From the NCBI GenBank assembly GCA_963781675.1, contig CAWAGF010000002.1:124001-188000 (forward strand): DNA of 64,000 bases, written 5' to 3'. A program made the position numbers and the translations under genes. Shown piece after piece: positions 1 to 8,171 of the stretch. The notes under the pieces are model-generated. The model did not search any database and had not been told where the DNA came from. It saw nothing but the letters and a program-made list of their open reading frames with translations. Each line of letters opens with the position of its first letter. Position 1 is the first letter of the stretch. The DNA comes from SCTD01 sp963781675 (GTDB taxonomy: Bacteria > Actinomycetota > Actinomycetes > Mycobacteriales > SCTD01).

Positions 1-845
1 ACGGGGAAGACGTCCTTCTCGTACCGCTCGGTGCGGGGGTCGACAGCCGCCAGCGGGCCCTTGTCGCGGTACTGCCGGAAGGCCTCGGTCGCCGGGAGGA
101 CCGCACCGGTCTTGTCACGCAGCGTCCGCATGCCGACGACGTAGCGGTGGCCGTTCTCGAAGTTCTTCGCGGGCCGGATGAGGAAGTTGACGTTCGCTGT
201 GTTGTCAGGGCGCGCCATGGGCTGCGGCGTCGAGCCGTCGGACTCGTCGTACGCGGCCTGCGCCTGCGGCAGCGGGCCGAGCGGGTTCACGTCGATCTCG
301 GTCCAGATCGGGTGCCGCTTGCCGGTCTGCACGTCGATGACGACGACGGGCGCGTCCGCGGCGAGGTAGCGGCCCATGTCCGTGATGGGCACCGACCCCG
401 TGCGCGCGAACGCCTCGCGGTTGTCCAGGCCCGGCACCTTGACGATGAGCATCTGGCCGGGCGAGAAGCCGTCGCTGGCGGTGTACGGCAGCGGGCTGAT
501 CGGCTTGCCGGCCGCGTCCTTCGGCATCCCCGCCAGCGGCAGGTTCAGCCGGCGCGCCGTGCCCTTGCCGACCGTGTAGAGGTTGCTGGGGAAGGGGTAC
601 ATGCAGGTCGTCCCGTCCGCGCCGAGGGGCGGGACCACCGTGCGGTCGCAGGGGTTCGCGACGTCCGCCGGGGAGGTGGCGACCGGGTCGTCGTTCGGCC
701 GCGGCTGCGCGTCGCGCGCGGTCGGCGCCGCGTAGGTCGCGGTCTCGGCGGCGGACGCGGGGAGGCCCACGACGCCCGCCCCGAAGAGCATCGCGGCCCC
801 GCTGAGGGCGGCGGCGAGGCGGAGCGGACGGGGGCGGCGCGACAT
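1..845 (-). CDS. secreted protein, 3' end outside window (lipase N-terminal-like?)
   Basis: The gene starts at ATG 843-845 behind an AAGGAG site six bases upstream and reads off the left edge of the window, giving about 281 residues. The N-terminus is a Sec signal peptide: an arginine-rich start, a hydrophobic core and an Ala-rich cleavage region near residue 30. The mature part has motifs such as CMYPFPSNLYT, DGFSPGQ and IDVNP. These resemble the N-terminal region of some secreted bacterial lipases and alpha/beta hydrolases, where a PFP-N/D motif and a DGFS motif recur. The catalytic part would lie outside the window, so activity cannot be judged. Secretion is well supported; the family is a guess. 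Confidence 0.6.
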   Translation of the reverse strand, partial: MSRRPRPLRLAAALSGAAMLFGAGVVGLPASAAETATYAAPTARDAQPRPNDDPVATSPADVANPCDRTVVPPLGADGTTCMYPFPSNLYTVGKGTARRLNLPLAGMPKDAAGKPISPLPYTASDGFSPGQMLIVKVPGLDNREAFARTGSVPITDMGRYLAADAPVVVIDVQTGKRHPIWTEIDVNPLGPLPQAQAAYDESDGSTPQPMARPDNTANVNFLIRPAKNFENGHRYVVGMRTLRDKTGAVLPATEAFRQYRDKGPLAAVDPRTERYEKDVFP

Positions 846-902
846 GGGGTGCTCCTTGCACGGGGGTTGCATCCTTCTTCGCCCCCGGTGCCGGGACTCC
901 TG

Positions 903-1559
903 CTAGCCGGCCCGCAGCAGGGCCAGCGGCCCGGCGTACATCTGCTCCTTGATCGCGCCCAGCGTCGGCCCCGCCTTGCCCGTCAGCAGCCGCGCCCGCT
1001 CGAGCGCTGCCTCGAGGACGCGCTCCTCGGCCACCGCCTCGTCGACGATGCCGGCCGCCGCGGCCTCCGCACCGCCGTACCGCCGTCCGGTGGTCATCGC
1101 CTCGTGCGCGGTCTGCGGTGCGAGCCGCGCCTGGATGAGGGCGCCCATCCCGGGCGTGAAGGGGATCTGGATGTCGACCTCGGGCAGGCAGAAGAAGCCG
1201 CGGTCGGACCGCATGACGCGGGCGTCGTGGGCGAGCGCGAGCATCGCGCCGGCGGCGAAGACATGGCCCTGGCAGGCGGCGACGGCGGGCACTGGGAGGG
1301 ACAGCACCCGGGCGAAGAGCCCGTGGACGCGCTCGACGAACGGGCCGACCTGCTCGGGGTTCTCGCCCATCCAGGCCAGGTCCAGGCCGTTGCTCCAGAA
1401 CTTCCCGGTCGCCCTGGTGACCAGCGCCCGCGGGCCCTCGGCCGCCGCGACCTCGTCGAGCAGGCCCGCCACGGCGTCGACCCAGGCGGGGTTGAAGCGG
1501 TTCTCGTCGGCGCCGAGGTCGAGGACGAAGACCTCGCCGTCGCGGTCCAGCTGGGGCAC
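903..1559 (-). CDS. enoyl-CoA hydratase/isomerase family protein, Delta3-Delta2 isomerase-like
   Basis: This 218-residue crotonase-fold protein starts at GTG. The oxyanion-hole segment NGLDLAWM lies near residues 57-64, and the second conserved stretch GHVFAAGAMLALAHDARVMR lies near 97-116. The segment DRGFFCLPEVDIQIPF carries one acidic residue (Glu) where Delta3,Delta2-enoyl-CoA isomerases keep their single catalytic acid. It resembles the plant peroxisomal isomerase type more than a two-glutamate hydratase. It would move double bonds during beta-oxidation of unsaturated fatty acids. The neighbouring alpha-methylacyl-CoA racemase also suggests fatty-acid or branched-acyl catabolism, although the two lie on opposite strands. 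The family is sure; the exact reaction is inferred. Confidence 0.85.
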   Translation of the reverse strand: MPQLDRDGEVFVLDLGADENRFNPAWVDAVAGLLDEVAAAEGPRALVTRATGKFWSNGLDLAWMGENPEQVGPFVERVHGLFARVLSLPVPAVAACQGHVFAAGAMLALAHDARVMRSDRGFFCLPEVDIQIPFTPGMGALIQARLAPQTAHEAMTTGRRYGGAEAAAAGIVDEAVAEERVLEAALERARLLTGKAGPTLGAIKEQMYAGPLALLRAG

Positions 1560-1590
1560 GTCGCAGCTCCTGAGGTCGGGGGTCCCGACG

Positions 1591-1764
1591 CTATCCGCCG
1601 AGCTCCTGCACCAGCTCGAGCACGTCGTCGACGAGCCCGCGCAGCAGCCGGTAGCGCGCCAGCCCCACGAGCCGCACGACGATCGGCACCGTGCGGTCGA
1701 CCAGCGCGTACGTGCGGGCCGCCCCCTTCGAGCGGTCGTGCACCCAGAACAGCACGACGCCCAT
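1591..1764 (-). pseudogene. C-terminal remnant of a TetR-family regulator
   Basis: The frame encodes only 57 residues from ATG 1762-1764. The segment LFWVHDRSKGAARTYALVD, followed by a basic-hydrophobic helix and VLELVQEL, matches the end of the ligand-binding domain of many actinobacterial TetR/AcrR regulators. There a W-x-x-D-x-S motif precedes a T-x-x-L-V-D motif. No DNA-binding helix-turn-helix is encoded upstream in any minus frame before the bioD-like gene, so the N-terminal two-thirds is missing. I read it as the stump left by a deletion. It could still be expressed as a tiny protein, but I see no sign of that. Confidence 0.5.
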
Positions 1765-1856
1765 CACTGCCCTGGGCGTGGGGCTGTGCGGGCTGCTCGC
1801 CTGGCACCGCGCGGGGGGCGCGCGGCTGTAGCGGCAGCGGCTGCGATGCTGCGCGC

Positions 1857-2561
1857 GTGACCGCGCTGCTCGTGACCGGCACCGGCCACGGCGTCGGCAC
1901 CACCGTGGTGACAGCCGCGCTCGCCGCACTGGCGCTCTCCCGCGGCGGCACCTGCACGGTGGTCAAGCTCGCCCAGACAGGACCCGGTGAGGACCTGGCC
2001 GACGTGGTGCGGCTGGCCGGCGACGACGTCCGCCCGGTGGAGCTGGCGCGCTACCCGCAGCCGCTGTCACCGGCGGCTGCGGCGCGCGCCTCCGGCCGGG
2101 AGCAGGTCGACCCCGCGGCGTGCGCGCAGGCCGTCCTGCAGGCCGAGCGCGACAGCGACCTGGTGCTCGTGGACGGCACCGGAGGGCTGCTCGTCCGGCA
2201 CGACGACGACGGCTTCACCACCGCCGAGCTCGCCCGCACCCTGCGCCTGCCGCTGGTCGTCGTCGCCGGGACCGGCCGCGACGCGGTGGGTGCGGCGGCG
2301 CTTGGCCTCGAGGCGGTGGCTCACCGCGGGCTGGAGCTCACCGGGCTGGTCGTCGGGGCCTGGCCGGCGGAGGGCGTCCCCGGCCTGGTCGCCGACCTCG
2401 AGATGCTCGCCGCGCGGCCGCTGCTCGGTGCGCTCCCGGCCGGCCTCGGCAGCCGCGACCGCGCGGACTTCCTCGCCACCGCCCGCGCCGGGCTGGCCCC
2501 GGCGCTCGGCGGCACCTTCGACGCTGCGGCCTTCCGCCGCACGAGCACAGGAGAGCCATGA
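1857..2561 (+). CDS. BioD-like dethiobiotin synthetase homologue with altered P-loop
   Basis: This 234-residue protein starts at GTG 1857. It has the layout of ATP-dependent dethiobiotin synthetase (biotin synthesis; carboxylates 7,8-diaminopelargonate). The P-loop is at residues 8-16, VVKLAQTG is near 37-44, and DGTGGLLV is where BioD has EGAGGLLV. The P-loop reads GTGHGVGTT, so the lysine of the usual GKT is a threonine, and the acidic residue of the EGAGG motif is Asp. Both changes could weaken ATP use. No bioA, bioF or bioB lies nearby. The stop overlaps the start of the racemase gene (ATGA), so the two are co-translated. It could be an authentic but divergent BioD, or a homologue with another job. 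Confidence 0.75.
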   Translation: MTALLVTGTGHGVGTTVVTAALAALALSRGGTCTVVKLAQTGPGEDLADVVRLAGDDVRPVELARYPQPLSPAAAARASGREQVDPAACAQAVLQAERDSDLVLVDGTGGLLVRHDDDGFTTAELARTLRLPLVVVAGTGRDAVGAAALGLEAVAHRGLELTGLVVGAWPAEGVPGLVADLEMLAARPLLGALPAGLGSRDRADFLATARAGLAPALGGTFDAAAFRRTSTGEP

Positions 2562-3691
2562 GCGGCCCGCTGCAAGGGATCCGGATCGTCGAGCTGGCCG
2601 GCCTCGGACCGGCGCCGTACGCCTGCATGCTGCTGGCGGACCTCGGTGCGGAGGTGCTGCGGGTGGACCGGCCGGCGCCGGGCTTCGGCGTCCCGGCGTA
2701 CGACGTCACCGGCCGCGGCCGCCGCTCGGTGGCCGTCGACCTGAAGAACCCCGCCGCCGCCGAGGTCGTGCTCCGGCTCGTGGACGGCGCCGACGTCCTG
2801 GTGGAGGGGCTGCGCCCCGGCGTCGCCGAGCGACTCGGCGTCGGACCCGACGCGTGCCTGGACCGCAACCCGCGGCTGGTCTACGCGCGGATGACCGGCT
2901 GGGGGCAGGACGGCCCGCTCGCGGCCCGCGTCGGCCACGACATCAACTACGCCTCGATCACCGGTGCGCTCGGCGCGATCGGCGAGCCCGGCCGCAAGCC
3001 CGTCCCCCCGCTCAACCTGGTTGCGGACTTCGGCGGCGGCTCGATGTTCCTGGTGACCGGGGTCCTCGCGGCGCTGCTGGAGCGGGCGAGCAGCGGCAAG
3101 GGGCAGGTCGTCGACGCCGCGATGGTCGACGGCGTCACCTCGCTGCTGGCCATGACCTACGGCTTCCGCGCCGCCGGCGCCTGGCAGGACGAGCGCGGCA
3201 GCAACCTGCTCGACGGTGGCGCGCCCTTCTACGACACCTACCCGTGCGCCGACGGTCGCTACGTCGCCATCGGGGCGCTCGAGCCGCAGTTCTGGGCGCT
3301 CGTCGTGCAGACGCTGGGCCTCGAGGACCTGCCGGAGCAGTACGACCGCAGCGGGTGGCCGGTGCTCCGGCAGCGGCTCGGCGACGCGTTCGCCAGCCGC
3401 ACCCGGGACGAGTGGGCGGCGGTCTTCGACGGCCTCGACGCCTGCGTGTCCCCCGTCCTCGACCTCGGGGAGGCGCCGCAGCACCCGCACCTCGCGGCCC
3501 GGCAGTCCGTGGTCGAGGTGGACGGCGTGCAGCAGCCGGCCCCCGCACCGCGGTTCTCCCGCACGCCTGGAGAGGTCGGCCTCAGCCCGCGGACGGCCGG
3601 CTCGGACACCCGGGAAGCCCTGCAGGCGTGGGGGTTCGGCGCGGACGAGGTGGCCCGGCTCGAGGGCGACGCCGTCGTCGTGCAGGCCTAG
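2558..3691 (+). CDS. CaiB/BaiF family CoA transferase, alpha-methylacyl-CoA racemase type
   Basis: This 377-residue family III CoA-transferase fold starts at an ATG overlapping the bioD-like stop. Residues match the alpha-methylacyl-CoA racemase subgroup. A His-Asp pair lies in VGHDINYAS near residue 126, an Asp in VADFGGGS near 156, and a Glu in GALEPQFW near 245. In the mycobacterial enzyme the equivalents shuttle the alpha proton of 2-methylacyl-CoA. The reaction lets (R)-2-methyl branched acyl-CoAs enter beta-oxidation, which takes only the (S) form. The C-terminal helix and the length are normal for the family. Assignment to racemase rather than transferase rests on these residues and the GGAPFYDTY motif. 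Confidence 0.88.
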   Translation: MSGPLQGIRIVELAGLGPAPYACMLLADLGAEVLRVDRPAPGFGVPAYDVTGRGRRSVAVDLKNPAAAEVVLRLVDGADVLVEGLRPGVAERLGVGPDACLDRNPRLVYARMTGWGQDGPLAARVGHDINYASITGALGAIGEPGRKPVPPLNLVADFGGGSMFLVTGVLAALLERASSGKGQVVDAAMVDGVTSLLAMTYGFRAAGAWQDERGSNLLDGGAPFYDTYPCADGRYVAIGALEPQFWALVVQTLGLEDLPEQYDRSGWPVLRQRLGDAFASRTRDEWAAVFDGLDACVSPVLDLGEAPQHPHLAARQSVVEVDGVQQPAPAPRFSRTPGEVGLSPRTAGSDTREALQAWGFGADEVARLEGDAVVVQA

Positions 3692-3695
3692 CCGC

Positions 3696-4184
3696 TCACC
3701 AGCCCAGCGTGCCCGGCGCGCCCTTGAACGGGCCGACCACGTCGTCGGTCACCCAGCCGCCGTAGAAGCCGCCCTCCTGCGGGCGCACCACCTCGCCGTC
3801 CACGGTGCAGCGGTCCATCCGGCCCGGGTAGACCGCCACGGCGCCGGCGAGGACGGCGAAGTCCGGCACCGGCGTCGGGTAGGTCCAGGCGGCCTGCGCC
3901 TCCCGCCGGCCGCCCCCGACGACGTCGAGGTAGGAGGCGACGCCCTTCCACTCGCAGTACGAGGCGCCGCCGGCCGGCACCAGCGTGCCCGGCAGCCAGT
4001 CGGCCCGAGGGAGGTACCAGACCGGCGGGTGGCTGGTCTCCAGCACGCGCAGCGCACGCGAGGTCCGGCAGACCTCGACGCCGCCCAGCGCCACGACCAC
4101 CTCGCGCGCGGACTGCTCCATGCGCGGTGGCCGTGGGTAGTCCCAGACCGACTCCTGGCCCGGTCCGGGCGCGATGCGCCTCAG
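3696..4184 (-). CDS. DUF427 domain protein
   Basis: This is a member of the DUF427 family, 162 residues as given. The conserved N-terminal motif ESVWDYPRPPR is in frame at residues 11-21, followed by RALRVLETSHPP and YCEWKGVASY. No ATG, GTG or TTG precedes that motif in frame. The only candidate is CTG 4182-4184, whose bases overlap the TGA of the upstream DUF3618 gene (CTGA). The first standard start, ATG 4119-4121, would cut the motif off. I therefore prefer the CTG start. The function of the family is not established. The 3' end lies five bases from the convergent racemase gene, so there is no room for a normal terminator. Confidence 0.8.
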   Translation of the reverse strand: MRRIAPGPGQESVWDYPRPPRMEQSAREVVVALGGVEVCRTSRALRVLETSHPPVWYLPRADWLPGTLVPAGGASYCEWKGVASYLDVVGGGRREAQAAWTYPTPVPDFAVLAGAVAVYPGRMDRCTVDGEVVRPQEGGFYGGWVTDDVVGPFKGAPGTLGW

Positions 4185-4804
4185 CGCCGGCGGCGCTTCA
4201 GCACGTAGAGCAGCACCAGCAGCGCACCCGCACCGGCGAGGACCGGGACGCGGGACGGGGCCGACGGCGGGAGCGTCGAGACGTACGGCGCCTCCCCGCC
4301 CGCGGGCTCGGTCACGGTGTACGCGGCGTCGGCGAGGGCGCCGGGCGTCGGGGCCGGCTCGACCGGGACCTCGGCGGCCGGGATCGACACCGTGTCGTCG
4401 GGCAGCGGCGAGGCCGCCCCCACCTCGACGGAGGTGGCGGGGGCGAGCGAGCTGCGGACCGGGTTGCTGTCGCCGGTGACCTTCTCCTTGACCGCGGCGA
4501 CGCCGCCCTTGACCGACTCCGCAGCGCTGCTGGCCGACTCCTTGACCGCCTCCACCGCGTCGGTCGCGCCGTCCTTGGCCGCCTTCTTGGTGCGGCCGAC
4601 GACCTTCTTGGGGCTGACCTTGTCCGCGATCGCGTCCAGCGTCTCGGCGAGCTCCTCCCGGGTCTGCTCGATCTCCTGGGCGAGCACCTCGGGGTCCGGG
4701 CTCGCGCCCTTGCCCGCGGCGGACTTCGCGGACGTGCTGCGCGGCCGCTTCGGCGACCAGCTGCCCTCGACGTCCTGCGGGCCGGTCTTGTCGTCGTTCG
4801 CCAC
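4181..4804 (-). CDS. DUF3618 domain membrane-anchored protein
   Basis: The gene starts at GTG 4802-4804 behind GGAG with six bases spacing and gives 207 residues. Residues about 40-75 (EIEQTREELAETLDAIADK) match the DUF3618 helical motif common in small actinobacterial envelope proteins. A lysine- and alanine-rich helical stretch follows. A Pro-Ala spacer of about 60 residues comes next, then a single C-terminal transmembrane helix ending in RRRR. This suggests a cytoplasmic or wall-spanning rod anchored by its tail. The DUF427 gene overlaps its stop codon. The role is unknown. Confidence 0.75.
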   Translation of the reverse strand: MANDDKTGPQDVEGSWSPKRPRSTSAKSAAGKGASPDPEVLAQEIEQTREELAETLDAIADKVSPKKVVGRTKKAAKDGATDAVEAVKESASSAAESVKGGVAAVKEKVTGDSNPVRSSLAPATSVEVGAASPLPDDTVSIPAAEVPVEPAPTPGALADAAYTVTEPAGGEAPYVSTLPPSAPSRVPVLAGAGALLVLLYVLKRRRR

Positions 4805-5011
4805 GCTCGCTCCAGGTGTGCCGTCGTGCCGGGGGCCGGCGTCGATCATGTCCTGCGTCGTCCCGTGCCCGCACGCGCACCCCAGGAACCCCTTCGGCGT
4901 GCGCCCGGCGGCCTCGGCTGCGACGCTCGAAGCGGATGGAGGCCCAGTTGCGGCTGTCGTGCAGTTGCGAGCGAGTGGCAAGAAGCCGCCGACGGGGATA
5001 GCGTGATCACC
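4805..5011 (+). promoter_or_regulatory. divergent promoter region of the metal importer
   Basis: These 207 bases separate the DUF3618 gene from the metal ABC operon. The octamer CAGTTGCG occurs twice (4945-4952 and 4962-4969), 17 bases apart on the same strand, roughly 45-65 bases before the binding-protein start. This spacing would suit a regulator such as Zur or an MntR/DtxR protein, but the sequence is not a textbook box for either. I see no clear -10/-35 pair. Confidence 0.25.
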
Positions 5012-6022
5012 ATGCACCTGACCCTGCTCCGCACCGCCCTGTCGGCCGTGCTCGCGACGGCTGCCCTGTCTGCCTGCGGCACCTCCGAGACGCCCTCGTC
5101 GAGCGACGCCGAAGGCCGGCTCACGATCGTGTCGACGGTCGCGCCGATCACCTCGATCGTGGCGAACATCGCCGGTGACCGCGCCCGGATCGAGGGCGTG
5201 GTCCCCGAGGGCACGAACAGCCACACGTTCGAGCCCCCTCCGCAGGTCTCCAAGGTGATGGAGGACGCGGACGTCGTCTTCGTCAACGGCTTGCAGCTCG
5301 AGGAGCCGACCTTCGAGCTGGCGGAGGAGAACGCCCCGGAGGACGCCGTGATCGTGAAGATCGGGGACGAGGTGCTGCCGGAGTCGGAGTACATCTACGA
5401 CTTCTCCTTCCCGAAGGAGGACGGCAAGCCCAACCCGCACCTGTGGACCGACCCGACGTACGCCGGGAAGTACGCCGACGTCGTGCTCAAGACGCTGGTC
5501 GCCAGGGACCCGGACGGCGCGGACTACTACACCGAGAACCACAAGGCGTTCATCGGCAGGGCGACGGCGCTGTCGGACGCGCTCAAGGCCGACCAGGCGA
5601 CGATCCCGGCCGGCAACAAGCAGCTGCTGACCTACCACGACGCCTACGCCTACTTCGCCAGGACCTACGGCTGGGAGGTCATCGGCGCGGTCCAGCCGTC
5701 GAACTTCGAGGACCCGCAGCCCAAGGAGATCGCGCGCATCATCGACCAGGTCCGCGAGCGCAAGGTGCCGGTGATCTTCGGGTCGGAGGTGTTCCCGAGC
5801 AAGGTGCTCGAGCAGATCGCGGCCGAGACCGGGGCGCGCTACGAGGACAGCCTGCGCGACGACGACCTGCCCGGGAAGCCTGGCGACGCCCAGCACTCCT
5901 GGCTCGGGCTGATGCGCTACGACTACGCCACGATGATCAAGGGCCTCGGCGGCACGACCACCGCGCTGGACGCGCTCGACGTCACCGACGTGGCCACCGA
6001 CAGCGCGCAGTACCCGCAGTGA
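5012..6022 (+). CDS. zinc/manganese ABC transporter substrate-binding lipoprotein
   Basis: This 336-residue binding protein belongs to the cluster A-I (ZnuA/MntC/PsaA) family. The signal peptide ends in a lipobox (LSAC) with the lipidated cysteine near residue 21, so it is anchored outside the membrane. Candidate metal ligands are His in NSHTFEPPP, His in NPHLWTDP, His in LTYHDAY and a C-terminal acidic residue. The long His-rich loop of typical zinc-specific ZnuA is absent, so manganese cannot be excluded. An alternative GTG start lies nine bases upstream (5003) and sits closer to a GGGGA site. The stop overlaps the ATPase start (GTGA), making a three-gene importer. Confidence 0.92.
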   Translation: MHLTLLRTALSAVLATAALSACGTSETPSSSDAEGRLTIVSTVAPITSIVANIAGDRARIEGVVPEGTNSHTFEPPPQVSKVMEDADVVFVNGLQLEEPTFELAEENAPEDAVIVKIGDEVLPESEYIYDFSFPKEDGKPNPHLWTDPTYAGKYADVVLKTLVARDPDGADYYTENHKAFIGRATALSDALKADQATIPAGNKQLLTYHDAYAYFARTYGWEVIGAVQPSNFEDPQPKEIARIIDQVRERKVPVIFGSEVFPSKVLEQIAAETGARYEDSLRDDDLPGKPGDAQHSWLGLMRYDYATMIKGLGGTTTALDALDVTDVATDSAQYPQ

Positions 6023-6783
6023 GCGCGCCGCTGGTCGAGGTGACCCGCGCGAGCTTCGGCTACGACGGCCCGCCGGTGCTGTCCGACGTCACCTACACGG
6101 TCACGGCCGGCGAGTTCACCGGCATCGTCGGTCCTTCCGGCTCGGGCAAGACCTCGCTGCTCAAGCTGCTGCTCGGCACCGTGACGCCGCAGCGCGGGTC
6201 GGTCACGCGTCGCCCCGGCATGGCCGTCTCGTACGTCCCGCAGCTCGAGACCGTGAACTGGAGCTTCCCCGTCACGGTGGCCGAGTGCGTGCTCATGTCG
6301 CGCGCCACCAAGCGGCTGCTGCCCTGGCCGACGACGCAGGAGAAGGCCGACGTCGCGCGCGTGCTCGACCGGCTCGGCATCGGCGCCCTCGCGAACCGGC
6401 ACATCCGCGAGCTGTCCGGCGGCCAGCAGCAGCGCATGTTCATCGCGCGCGCCCTGCTCCGCCGGCCGCAGCTGCTGCTCATGGACGAGCCGACCAGCGG
6501 CGTCGACATCGGCACCCGCCACGAGGTGCTGCACCTGCTCGACGAGCTGCACCGCGACGGCCTGGCGATCGTGCTCACCACGCACGACCTCAACGGGATG
6601 GCGGCGCACCTGCCGAACCTCGTCGCCCTGCACCGCACCGTCGTCGCCGCCGGACCGCCCGCGGACGTCATCGTCCCGGACGTGCTGGAGCGGACGTTCG
6701 GAGCGCGCATGGAGGTGCTGCAGCACCTCGGCATGCCGGTCGTCGTCGACACCGGCGCGCCGGTCAGGCTGGTGGCGGGATGA
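6019..6783 (+). CDS. zinc/manganese ABC transporter ATP-binding protein
   Basis: This 254-residue nucleotide-binding subunit starts at a GTG overlapping the binding-protein stop. The Walker A GPSGSGKTS is near residues 38-46, the signature LSGGQQQR near 133-140, the Walker B LLLMDEPT follows, and the switch His is in TTHD. The segment QLETVNWSFPVTV between Walker A and the signature is typical of ZnuC/MntA-type ATPases. It powers uptake through the following permease. The stop overlaps the permease ATG (ATGA). Confidence 0.93.
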   Translation: MSAPLVEVTRASFGYDGPPVLSDVTYTVTAGEFTGIVGPSGSGKTSLLKLLLGTVTPQRGSVTRRPGMAVSYVPQLETVNWSFPVTVAECVLMSRATKRLLPWPTTQEKADVARVLDRLGIGALANRHIRELSGGQQQRMFIARALLRRPQLLLMDEPTSGVDIGTRHEVLHLLDELHRDGLAIVLTTHDLNGMAAHLPNLVALHRTVVAAGPPADVIVPDVLERTFGARMEVLQHLGMPVVVDTGAPVRLVAG

Positions 6784-7673
6784 CGCTGTGGGAGACCCTG
6801 CTCGACCCGTTCGCGTACGACTTCTTCGTCAAGGGCAGCATCGCCGCCGTGCTGGCCGGCGCGCTCTGCGGCCTGATCGGCGTCTACATCACCCTGCGCG
6901 GGATGAGCTACATCGGGCACGGCCTCTCGCACGCGATCTTCGGCGGGTACGCCGCGGCTCCCCTGCTGGGCATCCCGGTCGTGCTCGGCGCCGGCGCCTG
7001 GGGGCTCGCGTCCGCCCTGGCCATCAACGCCGTCACCCGCACCCGCCGCATCGGCGCGGACGCCGCGATCGGCGTCGTCACGACCGCGTCCTTCGCCCTC
7101 GGCGTCGCGCTGCTGACCAAGTTCGGCAACAAGGGGCCGGCCTTCGACGCGCTGCTGTTCGGCAGCATCAACGGCGTCGCGGGCTCGGACCTCGCGCTGC
7201 TCGCCGGGTCGCTCGCCTTCGCGACCGCAGTGTTCACCGCCTTCTACCGGGCGTTCCTGTTCTCGACCTTCGACCCGGACGTCGCCGACGTCTCCGGCGT
7301 GTCCGTCCGGCGCATGGACGCGCTGCTGATGCTCGTGCTGTCGGTGTCGATCCTGGCCACCCTCAACGTCATCGGCGTCACCCTCGTCGCCGCCACGCTG
7401 GTCATCCCGGCGGTCGTGGCGAGGATGCTCTCCGACTCGTTCAGCCGGATGCTGTGGATCTCGACCTCGCTCGGCGCCGCTGCCGGCGCCGTCGGCAGCT
7501 ACCTCGCCTTCCAGCTGGCCATCCCGTCCGGCACGACGATCGTGCTCGTCAACGCGGCCGTCTTCGTCGTGGTCCTGGTGGTCACCCGCGGCCGGGCGCT
7601 GCGCCGCGCCGCCGGCCTGGACGACCACACCGACCTGCCCGTGCCCCAGCCGCTCGCCGCTGCCTCGCGCTGA
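6780..7673 (+). CDS. zinc/manganese ABC transporter permease
   Basis: This 297-residue polytopic protein belongs to the ABC-3 family. It has eight or nine hydrophobic segments, including GLIGVYITLRGMSYIGHGLSH after the first helix and the late helices LNVIGVTLVAATLVIPA. It forms the channel of the metal importer with the two preceding gene products. Its ATG overlaps the ATPase stop. The C-terminal 25 residues are hydrophilic and cytoplasmic. Substrate choice (zinc or manganese) is not visible in the permease. Confidence 0.92.
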   Translation: MTLWETLLDPFAYDFFVKGSIAAVLAGALCGLIGVYITLRGMSYIGHGLSHAIFGGYAAAPLLGIPVVLGAGAWGLASALAINAVTRTRRIGADAAIGVVTTASFALGVALLTKFGNKGPAFDALLFGSINGVAGSDLALLAGSLAFATAVFTAFYRAFLFSTFDPDVADVSGVSVRRMDALLMLVLSVSILATLNVIGVTLVAATLVIPAVVARMLSDSFSRMLWISTSLGAAAGAVGSYLAFQLAIPSGTTIVLVNAAVFVVVLVVTRGRALRRAAGLDDHTDLPVPQPLAAASR

Positions 7674-7685
7674 CAGGATCGGCAC

Positions 7686-8171
7686 ATGGCTGCCACCCCC
7701 CGACTGTCCCCCGGTGACCCCGCCCCGGACTTCACGCTGCCCGACGCGGACGGCGCACCCGTCGCGCTGAGCAGCCTGCGCGGGCGCAAGGTCCTGCTCT
7801 ACGCCTACCCGGCGGCCTCCACCCCCGGCTGCACGACGCAGGCCTGCGACTTCCGCGACAGCCTGGCCTCGCTGCGGGCCGCGGGGTACGAGGTCGTCGG
7901 CCTGTCGCCGGACGCCCCCGCGAAGCTGGCCCGCTTCCGCGACGCCGAGGGGCTGACGTTCCCGCTGCTGTCGGACGCCTCGAAGCAGGTGCTGACGGCG
8001 TACGGCGCCTACGGCGAGAAGCAGCTCTACGGCAAGACCGTCGTCGGGGTCATCCGCTCGACGTTCGTCCTCGACGAGCAGGGCGTCGTGCAGCACGCCT
8101 CGTACGCCGTCAAGGCCAAGGGTCACGTCGCCAAGCTGCGCCGCGACCTCGGGATCGACGAGCGCGGGTAG
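7686..8171 (+). CDS. peroxiredoxin, Bcp/PrxQ type
   Basis: This 161-residue thiol peroxidase reduces hydrogen and organic peroxides. The peroxidatic cysteine is in TPGCTTQACDF near residue 48, and the second cysteine five residues later is the resolving one, as in atypical two-Cys BCP proteins. The N-terminal LSPGDPAPDFTLPDADG and the length are standard for the family. It starts 12 bases after the importer permease, and the metal-uptake link may reflect oxidative-stress defence. Its 3' end overlaps the convergent modC by 49 bases. Confidence 0.92.
   Translation: MAATPRLSPGDPAPDFTLPDADGAPVALSSLRGRKVLLYAYPAASTPGCTTQACDFRDSLASLRAAGYEVVGLSPDAPAKLARFRDAEGLTFPLLSDASKQVLTAYGAYGEKQLYGKTVVGVIRSTFVLDEQGVVQHASYAVKAKGHVAKLRRDLGIDERG

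Noticed and set aside
147..2561. 804-codon plus-strand frame covering the isomerase gene and bioD
   Set aside because: Its first 570 codons are antisense to conserved genes and give low-complexity Arg/Ala/Gly/Val protein; only the last 234 codons are the real bioD-like gene.
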